From Luteimonas saliphila (lineage in GTDB: Bacteria > Pseudomonadota > Gammaproteobacteria > Xanthomonadales > Xanthomonadaceae): DNA of 64,000 nt. The notes below the pieces were generated by a model. It saw only the letters and a list, made by a program, of their open reading frames with translations, was not told where the DNA came from and searched no databases. Below are positions 1-7,544 of the stretch, piece by piece. The stretch spans positions 104,527 through 168,526 of the forward strand of contig NZ_JAETWA010000037.1 in NCBI RefSeq assembly GCF_016774335.1, read 5' to 3'. Both the position numbers and the translations under genes were made by a program. Position 1 is the stretch's first letter. Every line of letters starts with the position of its first letter.

Positions 1-85
1 GGCTCAGAATCCACGGAACATGTTCTTCAGGCCGGTGCCCGAGAAGGGCAGAAGGAAGTAGATGGCACGTCGCCCCGGCGAAACG

Positions 86-97
86 CACCTATAGGTG
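86..97. repeat. 12-bp perfect palindrome
   Basis: CACCTATAGGTG reads the same on both strands. It lies 150 bases upstream of the MobC-like gene. It could be a protein-binding site of an origin of transfer or simply chance; nothing else supports a function. Confidence 0.4.
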
Positions 98-190
98 GCT
101 GGGCTCTCGCGTCACGAAATCGGCCTTCTCGGCCCGAGTCCGTCGTCTTGACCTCCGAAGCGCCGTGACTAAAAAAGCCGCTGCAGGCGG

Positions 191-210
191 AAGTTCAGCG
201 TGCTGAACTT
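191..210. promoter_or_regulatory. 9+2+9 inverted repeat upstream of MobC-like gene
   Basis: AAGTTCAGC and GCTGAACTT form perfect 9-base arms around a GT spacer and end 39 bases before the MobC-like start codon. The placement fits an operator for the ribbon-helix-helix protein encoded next to it, or an arm of an origin of transfer. The short stretch 1-249 holds no supportable gene. Confidence 0.45.
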
Positions 211-249
211 TTCTCGGCGAAACTAGCGACGAGCGCTACCATTGAGGCC

Positions 250-642
250 ATGGTACGAGCCCGCGCTGCCGAACCCGTTTCACTCTGCGTGAAGTACAGC
301 GCCGAAGAGAGAGACTTGCTTGTGCGGCGTGCCCGCGACGCCGGCCTGCCCTTGAACGACTACATTCGTGAACAAGTGCTCGCTGAAGCTGGCTGTGAGG
401 AGCAAGTCCTCCGCCATCTTGTCGAAGAATTGACCAGAGTTGCTGAGGACAACCGGCGAGCGGTCGCGGAGGGGGGGGCGGAGGCAGAGGAGGGGACCTC
501 GGAGAGGCCTAGCACCCAACGTGACCGTATAGCCAAGGAAGTGCGTGAATCACTCGCGCAGCAAGAGATTGCTGCCTTGGCCGAGTTCTTCAAGCCCGCA
601 TTCGATGCTGGGCGGTGGCCGGGAGTGAAAGCAGAATCTTAA
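250..642 (+). CDS. MobC-like ribbon-helix-helix mobilization protein
   Basis: 130-residue protein. Residues about 10-45 (VSLCVKYSAEERDLLVRRA followed by GLPLNDYIREQVL) match the pattern of MobC-type relaxosome accessory proteins: a beta strand, then two helices ending in a conserved YIR motif, as in ribbon-helix-helix DNA-binding proteins. The rest is a charged helical tail rich in Glu. MobC proteins bind near an origin of transfer and help the relaxase open the strands. No relaxase follows on this side, so the mobilization module is either incomplete or continues left of the window. A general RHH regulator is the alternative. Base composition is lower in GC than the core genes. Confidence 0.5.
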   Translation: MVRARAAEPVSLCVKYSAEERDLLVRRARDAGLPLNDYIREQVLAEAGCEEQVLRHLVEELTRVAEDNRRAVAEGGAEAEEGTSERPSTQRDRIAKEVRESLAQQEIAALAEFFKPAFDAGRWPGVKAES

Positions 643-744
643 AGAACGTCTCAACATGGTTGGCATGCACGATTGGGACTTCTACGACAAATCCTGTAGC
701 GATTATCGACACTATCGCCGACGCACTCTTCCACGCTGACCAAA

Positions 745-840
745 CCGGATTCGCAAGAATCCGGCGAGCCGCAGGACGCGGCGAGTAGGCCACCCGGATG
801 GTGGCCAGGTGCCAGGACGGCACGTAAGTCGCGGAGCGAC
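745..840 (+). ncRNA. array of five tandem hairpins, four with GGA loops (possible CsrA/RsmA decoy RNA)
   Basis: Five perfect stem-loops follow each other within 96 bases. The first is 745-764 (8-bp stem, GCAA loop). Then come 768-782 (GCCGC/GCGGC, loop AGGAC), 788-806 (GGCCACC/GGTGGCC, loop CGGAT), 809-823 (GTGCC/GGCAC, loop AGGAC) and 828-840 (GTCGC/GCGAC, loop GGA). Stems differ in sequence while the loops keep GGA, as expected of RNA under selection for structure. GGA exposed in a hairpin loop is the binding element for CsrA/RsmA, and decoy RNAs such as CsrB and RsmY/Z carry several of them. Only the + strand shows GGA, so transcription would be rightward. No clear promoter or terminator was found. 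An origin of transfer or a DNA-level repeat is the alternative. The stretch 643-1087 has no supportable protein gene. Confidence 0.5.
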
Positions 841-908
841 AGGGATTGGTAGTCCACATTGCGGTACAAGCTCGATGGCGGATGTGCTGCCGACCCATTT
901 CAGCCGCC

Positions 909-942
909 CGCGCTTTGGATCGCCATCATCCGCCGAAGCGCG
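909..942. repeat. 10-bp stem with 14-base loop in the non-coding stretch
   Basis: Bases 909-918 pair with 933-942 with a single G-U pair. No T-run follows on either strand, so it is not a standard intrinsic terminator. It may be a further element of the hairpin region just upstream. Confidence 0.35.
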
Positions 943-1087
943 CCGAACGGTCTATTGCGGCGGTCGGGCGTCACGATGCTGTATCAACTTCTTTTCCGCC
1001 ACCGCGCGCCAGATGATTCGAAACGGACCACGACCATGGAGAGAACTGCTGGTAAAGCCGATAGAGCGGCGCCGGTGAGCTAGGATT

Positions 1088-2041
1088 TCAATCGTCCTTC
1101 GACCCCAGATGGTCGCAATAGCCGCAGAGGCCATGATTGTCAGGTGAGACGTTCTCCGGCGTGAGGCCCGTCATGCACCGCCCGCATTCGCCGAGAACAA
1201 GGCCGCACCAGACGCAACCCACATGCTCGTCTGTCAGCAGGAAGGTTGAAAGGCTGCACTCAGGACAATCCTGAACCGGCTGGTCGCCCCCGTCTGTGAG
1301 CGCGGAGTAGCTTTCCGATTCAAAACACGCTTCCAGCGCCCGTGCTATCGCTTCCTCCGCCGAAAACTCATAGCCGCACAACCGGCACCGGCAATCCATC
1401 GTTTCGTGGCCGGTGTTGGCCGGGTCCTGCTGCGCGACCAGATCGGAATGGCACTCCGGGCAGTTGAAGCATAGCTCAGCGGGCATACCGGCCGGCCATG
1501 CGATCGTCTCGAATGTGCTGCGGCATGCGGCGAGTTCGGTTTCGTAAACACCGTGCACGTCAAGCATCACCTGCCAGGCATCACCCAACGCCTCGTTTGG
1601 CGCCTCGTTTATGAGGCGAAACAGGTCCGCCACGACGGGCATGGCCTTGGCGATTGCCTCACGCACGGCCGCGTGCGGCTTCTGGGTATAGTGATGCTCT
1701 ACTTCATTGCGAACCCGGTTGAGGTCGTCGAGCGCGTCTTGATTGATCGGCAGCCCGAAGTCCTTGAACCGCTGCCCGATGGTGGTGAAGTCGATGGTCT
1801 GATGCGATGCCGGCGTGAACGTCACGCCGCCGCTGCCGTCCGGCACCGGCTTGTAGCGGGCGCCGATTATGTCCTCGGGCCTCGCGCCCGGCGCTGCGCG
1901 CACCAGAACCTCTTTGGCTAAAAGCAGAACGCCGGCATAGAAGTTCCGCACGGCCGACAATGCGCGCTTGGGATCATTGGCCAGATAGTCCTCGACCCCG
2001 AGCTGGATCGACTGCACCGCGCTCTCGAACAATCCGCTCAT
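1088..2041 (-). CDS. HEPN-domain protein with three zinc ribbons, third gene of defence operon
   Basis: 317 residues from the ATG at 2041; an upstream TTG at 2086 would add 15 residues but is less likely. The helical N-terminal half has the HEPN signature RNEVEH (Arg111-x4-His116) within helix LNRVRNEVEHHY, which in active HEPN proteins forms the RNase centre. The C-terminal half has three CxxC...CxxC pairs: Cys194/197-219/222, Cys259/262-276/279 and Cys286/289-306/309, predicted to bind zinc. The gene starts 54 bases after the helicase stop and is probably the last gene of the same operon. HEPN RNases are common toxins and abortive-infection effectors, so an RNA-cleaving effector is inferred; a structural role is possible. 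GC is clearly below that of the core. Confidence 0.65.
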   Translation of the reverse strand: MSGLFESAVQSIQLGVEDYLANDPKRALSAVRNFYAGVLLLAKEVLVRAAPGARPEDIIGARYKPVPDGSGGVTFTPASHQTIDFTTIGQRFKDFGLPINQDALDDLNRVRNEVEHHYTQKPHAAVREAIAKAMPVVADLFRLINEAPNEALGDAWQVMLDVHGVYETELAACRSTFETIAWPAGMPAELCFNCPECHSDLVAQQDPANTGHETMDCRCRLCGYEFSAEEAIARALEACFESESYSALTDGGDQPVQDCPECSLSTFLLTDEHVGCVWCGLVLGECGRCMTGLTPENVSPDNHGLCGYCDHLGSKDD

Positions 2042-2095
2042 CGTGCTGCCGGCCCTTTCACCCCGAATATGTCGTGTCACGATCAACGAACATCT

Positions 2096-4126
2096 CTATG
2101 AGCCATTGCCCTCCGGCGCGGACTGACCCGCCGCCGGCACCACGGTGAGATCACAAACTTGCCAGCCCTGGGCGCGGGCCGCTTCAACAAGGTCGTCTGT
2201 CACGGCCGCCTTGCGGACCGCACAAGCAAGTAACTGGCGCGGCCTCGTCGCTGCTACAAAAATATTCGTCGCTGCTGCTAGCTGAGCGATATTGGCGCTG
2301 AAATCCCGATCCTCAAGGCCGAACGCATGGGGCAGGACCGTGGCAAGATCCATGGCGCGGTTGGCAAGGGCCTGGCCCCGCCAAACTTCGGTTTCGACGA
2401 CAAGAAGCGCATCGACGGTCTTGCCCTTTACCGAATGGATCGATCCGAGCCTGACAGTAACGCCATCATGCTCGAACAAGCTCTTCGACGGTTGGGGCGC
2501 CAGTCCTTCACGGTCGGCGGCGCCGGCGGCGACAAACTCGAGGTAGGTCGTTGCGGCGTTTGTCAATGCGCCGTGTATGCCGAGCATGACGGTCAGTTCT
2601 TCGCGAAAGGCGTTCCAGCTATCGGCGCTCCAGGGCGCATTCCCGACGGCAATCCGATCACGCAGCAAGCGCCGCACCCTGAGCGCCAGCCTGTCTTCGT
2701 GCGCGGCAAGAATGCGCCATAGGTTGCGGCCGTCGGCAGCTTGGCCGAGCGCGTTGCGCCAGAGCTGGCGCCGCAGCAGGCCGGCAATGCCGGCAGTGAA
2801 CAACTCCGCGACCTCCGCGGGTGAAGACAGCGCCTGATGCAGCAGGGCCGCCTGCCGCAAGTGGGTACAGAGCGTGTCGGGACGGCTCTGGCGTCCGCGC
2901 CCACTCCTGTAATTCGGGCAGTATTCGACCAGGGTTTTCGGCCACTCGCCGGTATTGTCGGTCGTCGGATTGTGGCGCGAAGCAACAGCGCGAATATCAA
3001 TACCGGTGTTGACGGCGTCGCCCCAGTGATTGCGGACCTCGGCGACGTAGGCCGGCAGCACCACGCCGATCGTGTCCGGACAAAACAGGATCAGCGTCCG
3101 GCGGCTCGGCACATCGGGCAGACCCGCAATCCGCTGCTGCGCCCGTACGGTAAGCCGGCTTGAGAATTCAGCGATGCTTGTGCCGAAGCGCCTCGATTCA
3201 TTCAGGGGTATGACGCCGTCTCCTGCACGCCAGTAGTCGTTGGGCGTCAGGTCTTCATCTTCGTAAAGCGTCTGGTTCTGATCGCCCAGCCTTTGGTACG
3301 CAACGTCGGCGGCGAACAGGCGATTCAGTAGCGCGAGCTGCTCGCCGTTCGTATCTTGCGCCTCGTCAAGAAGTACTAGGGGGAAGCGTCTGCGGATGCG
3401 CTCGACGACGGCCGGGCACTTTTCGAGGGCCTGAACCGCGAGCGCCGTCAGATCGCAGAACCGATAGTAGCCGTCATTGACAAGCTCCGCCTTCAGTTCC
3501 TCAAGGGCAGCGCCCGATGCGCTGTTCGGGCCGGGCTGGCGGTGGCGATGGCGGATAGCGAGACGTTGCGGTGCGATGCCGGCATCGCATACGAAGGTTT
3601 GCGCCAAGGCGAGCTTCGGCACAAACTCATGCTCGACGGCCCGCCGATTGGCGCCGTTGTTCATCTGTGCATAGCCGACAAGCGCCTGCTTCGAGCGCCA
3701 CCTGGAACCGGCTGCGGCGGCGAATACCTCATCGTCGATGCGATGAACCGACCATCCGAGGCCGCGCAAATACGGAAGTGCGATGTAACGGTCGAGAAAG
3801 GCCGTCACCGTGCCGATGAAATGCGGATAGCCGAGAAATGCGGACGCTGCTGGATGATGTGCCAGCTTCTTCTCTACCTCTTCGCGGGCGGCATTCGTAT
3901 GGGAAATCACGCAAACGCCTTGCGCACGCGCATCCCAGCATCGCGACAGCAAGGCGAGTTTCGCGACGAGCAACGTCGTCTTGCCGTGGCCCGGTGCCGC
4001 CTGCACGTCGCAGGAGTCTAAGCTGGATAAAAAGGCCTGCTGGTTGGCGCCGGTAAAATCGCAACCGCCCAGCTCTGTTCCGAGCTGGTCCAGCAGATCC
4101 GGAGTGAGGGGCGGAATCGCAATCAT
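2096..4126 (-). CDS. UvrD/PcrA-like superfamily 1 helicase (GajB-like)
   Basis: 676 residues. Walker A is AAPGHGKTT (43-51), with Gly-Lys-Thr at 48-50. Walker B is LLDEAQD (Asp254). Motif III is GDQNQ (281-285). Near the C-terminus are a motif V (GSIHSVKGKT) and a motif VI (VAATRPRQLL). This set identifies an SF1A UvrD-type ATP-dependent DNA helicase. Its ATG overlaps the stop of the upstream OLD nuclease gene by four bases, implying translational coupling. OLD nuclease plus UvrD helicase is the composition of the Gabija anti-phage system (GajA, GajB). This protein is longer than typical GajB (about 500 residues), so it may be a distinct subtype. Confidence 0.8.
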   Translation of the reverse strand: MIAIPPLTPDLLDQLGTELGGCDFTGANQQAFLSSLDSCDVQAAPGHGKTTLLVAKLALLSRCWDARAQGVCVISHTNAAREEVEKKLAHHPAASAFLGYPHFIGTVTAFLDRYIALPYLRGLGWSVHRIDDEVFAAAAGSRWRSKQALVGYAQMNNGANRRAVEHEFVPKLALAQTFVCDAGIAPQRLAIRHRHRQPGPNSASGAALEELKAELVNDGYYRFCDLTALAVQALEKCPAVVERIRRRFPLVLLDEAQDTNGEQLALLNRLFAADVAYQRLGDQNQTLYEDEDLTPNDYWRAGDGVIPLNESRRFGTSIAEFSSRLTVRAQQRIAGLPDVPSRRTLILFCPDTIGVVLPAYVAEVRNHWGDAVNTGIDIRAVASRHNPTTDNTGEWPKTLVEYCPNYRSGRGRQSRPDTLCTHLRQAALLHQALSSPAEVAELFTAGIAGLLRRQLWRNALGQAADGRNLWRILAAHEDRLALRVRRLLRDRIAVGNAPWSADSWNAFREELTVMLGIHGALTNAATTYLEFVAAGAADREGLAPQPSKSLFEHDGVTVRLGSIHSVKGKTVDALLVVETEVWRGQALANRAMDLATVLPHAFGLEDRDFSANIAQLAAATNIFVAATRPRQLLACAVRKAAVTDDLVEAARAQGWQVCDLTVVPAAGQSAPEGNGS

Positions 4127-6042
4127 GCCGGGGGCGTTCCTGCATCAGCGACGGCCGCTTGTTCCTCGCCTGCGGCAGCGCCCGGCGTCGCCGTGACGTA
4201 TTCGATCGCCGTCACAAGATACGCTGGTAGCTTCACCCTGAATGCGGCGGCGTCATCGGGTAATTCCTCAATCAGGGCGGCAAGCTGCTCGGCGACGACA
4301 GCCTTGGAAACATGCTTCTTGTGAAGCGGGGTGAATATGAGCACCGCGATGTCATCGACGGTCCTGGCGTCGTCGGCTTGCCACGCATCAACCTCGGCCC
4401 TCGCTTCCTCGATGATCTGTGTGCGGGTTCTGTTTGCCCTGCCTTTGCCGATCTGAACCGCCTGATGCACAAGACTGGCGAGTGCCGGCTGCCGGGCGAG
4501 GTCGAATTCAAGCGTCCATTGTTCGGAAGGAAACGCGCGAACCGCTCCACCCGAATGCTTCGACAGGTTTCTCATGTGTTCAGTAAGGGCGACGGCATCC
4601 CACTGTCCTTGCGTCTGACGGTCCCCACCGACAAGCTCGGCGGCAGCGTCCGGAGGAATATCGCGGTCCGGCACAAGGGCTACTGGCACCGGGACGACGG
4701 TGTCGTCGGTGCGCTGGAAAATGCGGCTGTAGCGAAACAATCCCCGATGGCCGACATTGACTATCGAAACGCCGTGCTTGCCAAACGGACGCCCGATCTT
4801 CGCTGCCAGGGCGGGCAGCAGTATGTTTTCGGCATCGCCTTCGACAATCACCAGCCCGCGCGCGAAAAAGAGGTTCGCCTTGGTGGCGTCGAGAAACCGG
4901 CGCAGAAAGGCGTAATCGTCCGCCTCAAGTTTGGTCATGCCCTCGGCCAGCGGAAATACCTTATGCCCGAGCACCATCACTACGGCGTCAAGATTGGCCC
5001 CCGCGGCAAGCTGCGGGCTGTGCGTACTGAGCACAACCTGAACTTGTTGGCCAGCCTCGCCCGCGGCAATAGGTGCGGCTCTCCGTTCAAGCACCTGCAT
5101 GAAAAGCGTTTGATGCTGCGGGTGAAGGTGGGCTTCGGGTTCTTCCAGCAGCAAGAATGGAACCTGATCGGGATGCGACTGAAGCAGTAGCAACTCCGCC
5201 GCCATGAACAACAGATTGTTATATCCAAGGCCGCGCGTAAGACGCACTGCCCGTCCCGACGACGGGTTGAGATAAAGCTCAAACCGTTCGAGAAGTTGGT
5301 CGAAGGAACCCTTAACGCCGAGGCCAAGGGTGGCCACAAGGGGATCGTCGGCAAACGACAGGGCCTCGAGATAGGATGTGTTTACATCGCTCTGGACCGC
5401 CTGTACTGCCGGATTGGCTTCGACATTCGCATTGGCCTGATTCATGGTGTCGCGCAGCGTTTCAGGTTGACCCAGCTGTGCGGGCGCCGCCTGGCTCGAC
5501 ATGGCTGGCAACGCGCCGAGAATCCGGGAGAGCCGCGATCGCCGCCCCGAGCGTAGTTCGCGCTCGGCATCTCGCAGTGGCCGGAGATAGGTGGATTTCA
5601 GGTACTCGCGCAGATCGCCCTCAAGTGGCAGGCCGTCCGCGTTTCTGCCCGCTCGGTATTGCGTAATGACAGACTCGCCGCCGCCGGCGGCTATGCGCAG
5701 GCTGGCCCTTAGGCAAACATGCAGGCGCAGCGTGCCGGCTTCGTTTGAGCACCATTCGAGAAAACGGGCTTCCTCGTCTGGCGTCAGACTCTCAAACGTG
5801 CAGCGGATGAAAAGATCACCGACTTTGGTCGCGTCTGGCTTGACATGAAAGTCGCCTGGATCAAGCCGAAGGAAGTCATCGCCTCGTGTCCAAAGCACGA
5901 ATCGCGGTGCATCGATAATGGCAGTCTTCCCGGAATCGTTCGGCCCGACAAGAATGTTCAATCCGCGCCGGAGTTTCAGCGACAAGGGGCTGTCCGGTCC
6001 GAAGCACCGAAATCCGGATGCGTGAATTTCCGAAATATGCAT
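4123..6042 (-). CDS. OLD-family ATP-dependent endonuclease (GajA-like)
   Basis: 639 residues. The ABC-type ATPase half has Walker A GPNDSGKT (33-40), a GLGYNNLL signature region, Walker B LLLEEPEAHLHP and a switch histidine in STHSPQL. The C-terminal half is a TOPRIM nuclease domain: the catalytic glutamate is E401 in EGDAE, and the metal-binding pair is D459/D461 in PDRD. This two-domain layout is that of OLD nucleases; class 2 OLD proteins occur beside a UvrD helicase, as here, in Gabija systems, where the ATPase senses nucleotide depletion and the TOPRIM domain nicks DNA. A GGGGAGAG Shine-Dalgarno precedes the ATG. It is the first gene of the operon. Confidence 0.85.
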   Translation of the reverse strand: MHISEIHASGFRCFGPDSPLSLKLRRGLNILVGPNDSGKTAIIDAPRFVLWTRGDDFLRLDPGDFHVKPDATKVGDLFIRCTFESLTPDEEARFLEWCSNEAGTLRLHVCLRASLRIAAGGGESVITQYRAGRNADGLPLEGDLREYLKSTYLRPLRDAERELRSGRRSRLSRILGALPAMSSQAAPAQLGQPETLRDTMNQANANVEANPAVQAVQSDVNTSYLEALSFADDPLVATLGLGVKGSFDQLLERFELYLNPSSGRAVRLTRGLGYNNLLFMAAELLLLQSHPDQVPFLLLEEPEAHLHPQHQTLFMQVLERRAAPIAAGEAGQQVQVVLSTHSPQLAAGANLDAVVMVLGHKVFPLAEGMTKLEADDYAFLRRFLDATKANLFFARGLVIVEGDAENILLPALAAKIGRPFGKHGVSIVNVGHRGLFRYSRIFQRTDDTVVPVPVALVPDRDIPPDAAAELVGGDRQTQGQWDAVALTEHMRNLSKHSGGAVRAFPSEQWTLEFDLARQPALASLVHQAVQIGKGRANRTRTQIIEEARAEVDAWQADDARTVDDIAVLIFTPLHKKHVSKAVVAEQLAALIEELPDDAAAFRVKLPAYLVTAIEYVTATPGAAAGEEQAAVADAGTPPA

Positions 6043-6155
6043 GCTTCTACTCTCCCCTTTGGTCTACGGACTACGAGCCCACCGCGGAGCCGAGAACCCC
6101 CGTAGAGTCCGCTTCGGGTCGATACTGTCATCGAACACCGCTTCTGGCGACATTC

Positions 6156-6161
6156 TTTATA
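6156..6161 (-). promoter_or_regulatory. possible -10 box for the OLD-helicase-HEPN operon
   Basis: On the minus strand TATAAA lies about 115 bases before the OLD start codon in the 209-base gap. No convincing -35 at the usual spacing was seen, so this is only a candidate. Confidence 0.25.
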
Positions 6162-6251
6162 AGCAGCGCTTGGCCGAAAGCGGGCTAGTTGTCCTCCCTT
6201 CGCTTTCGAGCTCGCAGATAATTGCTGTCGGGAACTCACACCTGTTGCGGC

Positions 6252-6686
6252 TCAACTGAGCCACAGACTCCAGGCCGGGTAACCGATGCCGAGGGTGGCA
6301 CCAGCGATGGCTGCTGCCACTAGCAACCGTCGGAGTACATAGACGAGCATGGTGCTCATCCATGCGGTAACCAGGAAGATTGCCGCGTAGCCAATTATCC
6401 AGCCAGTTGTCAGATGGCTGGGTGCGGTCCAGCGGTAGATTAGAACTGTTGTGATCGCTCCCGTCAGCGGCGCCACGATGGGGATGGTCAAGCCAAGCAA
6501 CGAGTCAAGGAAGCTCCCTGAGACGCTGCCAACATCCAAATCGTCGTTCGTAAGACCTCGCTGCCAGCCATTGTCACTGTCGGCCGAAGAATCAGGCCTC
6601 CCGTACCGATCCGGGTGCATTTCGTTCCATCGCTCCAGATAGGTGCGATTCGGATCAGGACCGAGTCGGAGGGAAGGGCCGGGCAT
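6252..6686 (-). CDS. small membrane protein of unknown function
   Basis: 144 residues. The first 55 are hydrophilic (DPNRTYLERWNEMHPDRYG). Then come about three hydrophobic segments: LLGLTIPIVAPLTGAITTVLI, TGWIIGYAAIFLVTAWMSTML and LLVAAAIAGATLGIGYPAW. The start codon shares one base with the stop of the preceding 60-codon gene (TGATG), and a GAGG sits six bases upstream, so the two are likely translated together. No family is recognised. Small membrane proteins in defence islands are often effectors, but nothing here proves that. Confidence 0.55.
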   Translation of the reverse strand: MPGPSLRLGPDPNRTYLERWNEMHPDRYGRPDSSADSDNGWQRGLTNDDLDVGSVSGSFLDSLLGLTIPIVAPLTGAITTVLIYRWTAPSHLTTGWIIGYAAIFLVTAWMSTMLVYVLRRLLVAAAIAGATLGIGYPAWSLWLS

Positions 6687-6868
6687 CAGAAGCCTCGTTG
6701 GCTGAGCTTGTGATGGAGGAGGGGATCACGTTGGATCTCCTCCAGCGTTCGGGTCATGGCGGCGACCATCTTGTCGATAGGCGATTGTGCGGCAGTGTCC
6801 GACGGAGTCGATTTCTGCTGGGTGTCCGCTCCTGCGTGCGTTCCTTCGTAAGTGTGGTCGTGCGTCAT
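6686..6868 (-). CDS. small hydrophilic protein of unknown function
   Basis: 60 residues starting at the ATG at 6868. A CGGAG Shine-Dalgarno lies eight bases before it. A longer reading frame to 6931 would overlap the antitoxin gene and lacks such a site. The N-terminal half is polar (Thr, Gln, Ser, His); the C-terminal half is predicted helix (IDKMVAAMTRTLEEIQRDPLL). It follows the antitoxin closely and is coupled to the downstream membrane protein gene by a TGATG overlap. No family recognised. Confidence 0.45.
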   Translation of the reverse strand: MTHDHTYEGTHAGADTQQKSTPSDTAAQSPIDKMVAAMTRTLEEIQRDPLLHHKLSQRGF

Positions 6869-6893
6869 TGCGGTGGCTCCGGGGCAGGGTGAG

Positions 6894-7181
6894 CTATGCG
6901 GCTTCCAGTTCCACGTGGACTTGCTGGCCAAGGGCGGCGGCGATGTTCACTAGGGCATCGAGCGAGAAGCGCGAGATGCGGCCACGAAGCAGGTCGTTGA
7001 TGCGCGGCTGACTGATCCCGCAGTGTTCGGCAGCCGCGGCCTGTGTCCAGCCGCTGTCCTGGACGAGCGCGGCGATCTTCCGCATAAGTTCGGCCCGCAC
7101 CTTGAGGTTAGCGGCTTCCTCGGCGGTATCGGCAAGCGCATCCCAGACGCTGGCGAATCGTTCGGTCTTAGTTTTGCTCAT
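6894..7181 (-). CDS. XRE-family antitoxin of HigBA-type module
   Basis: 95 residues from the ATG at 7181, chosen because AGGAAG sits six bases upstream; a GTG at 7187 is the alternative. The C-terminal two thirds form a helix-turn-helix: SGWTQAAAAEHCGISQPRINDLLRG contains the two DNA-contacting helices of XRE/HigA proteins. The gene follows the toxin by two bases, in the toxin-first order typical of higBA. The antitoxin would neutralise the toxin and repress the promoter through the palindrome at 7514-7531. Confidence 0.8.
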   Translation of the reverse strand: MSKTKTERFASVWDALADTAEEAANLKVRAELMRKIAALVQDSGWTQAAAAEHCGISQPRINDLLRGRISRFSLDALVNIAAALGQQVHVELEAA

Positions 7182-7183
7182 GG

Positions 7184-7510
7184 TCACTTCCTGCTCAGCA
7201 GGGCAAAGCGTTGCTTCGCCAGTTCGATGTCGCGCTTCGATGTGGCCTGCGTCTTCTTCTGGAAGGCGTGGAGTACGTACACCGCTTCGGCCAATCGGGC
7301 GGTGTAGATGACGCGGTAGGCGCCGGTGTCGTCCCTTACCCGGATTTCCTCGACGCCGTTGCCAATTGCCGGCATGGGCTTGAAGTCGTCCGGCTGCAAT
7401 CCGTGCTGTACACGATCCAGTTGGTAGCCGGCGTCCCGCTTCGCGTCATCCGGGAACTCCCGCAGGCTGCGCAGGGAGTCTCCCAGGAACTCGATTGGCT
7501 TGACGGGCAT
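7184..7510 (-). CDS. RelE/HigB-like toxin, phage Gp49-like family
   Basis: 108 residues. The sequence GDSLRSLREFPDDAKRDAGYQLDRVQHG, then VEEIRVRD, YRVIYTARL and VYVLHAFQKKTQATSK is the pattern of the phage-derived Gp49-like/HigB toxins of the RelE superfamily, which cleave mRNA on the ribosome. It is first in a two-gene module with an XRE antitoxin, between the integrase and the defence genes, where it probably stabilises the island. No strong Shine-Dalgarno is visible, so translation may start close to the mRNA 5' end. Confidence 0.8.
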   Translation of the reverse strand: MPVKPIEFLGDSLRSLREFPDDAKRDAGYQLDRVQHGLQPDDFKPMPAIGNGVEEIRVRDDTGAYRVIYTARLAEAVYVLHAFQKKTQATSKRDIELAKQRFALLSRK

Positions 7511-7513
7511 GAG

Positions 7514-7531
7514 TATATCCGTATTGATATA
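7514..7531. promoter_or_regulatory. operator palindrome of the toxin-antitoxin promoter
   Basis: TATATC and GATATA form perfect arms around six bases, starting four bases upstream of the toxin start codon. The minus strand also contains TATACT, a -10-like box within this site. An XRE antitoxin binding here would shut off its own promoter. Confidence 0.6.
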
Positions 7532-7544
7532 AATGGCAAGTGAG

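Noticed and set aside
745..840. Hairpin array as a set of intrinsic terminators
   Set aside because: No T-run follows any of the hairpins on either strand.
6686..6931. Longer 81-residue version of the small polar protein
   Set aside because: It would overlap the antitoxin gene by 38 bases, and only the internal ATG at 6868 has a good Shine-Dalgarno.
7514..7531. Palindrome as a terminator of the integrase gene
   Set aside because: The arms are AT-rich and lack a following T-run, while the position upstream of the toxin fits an operator.
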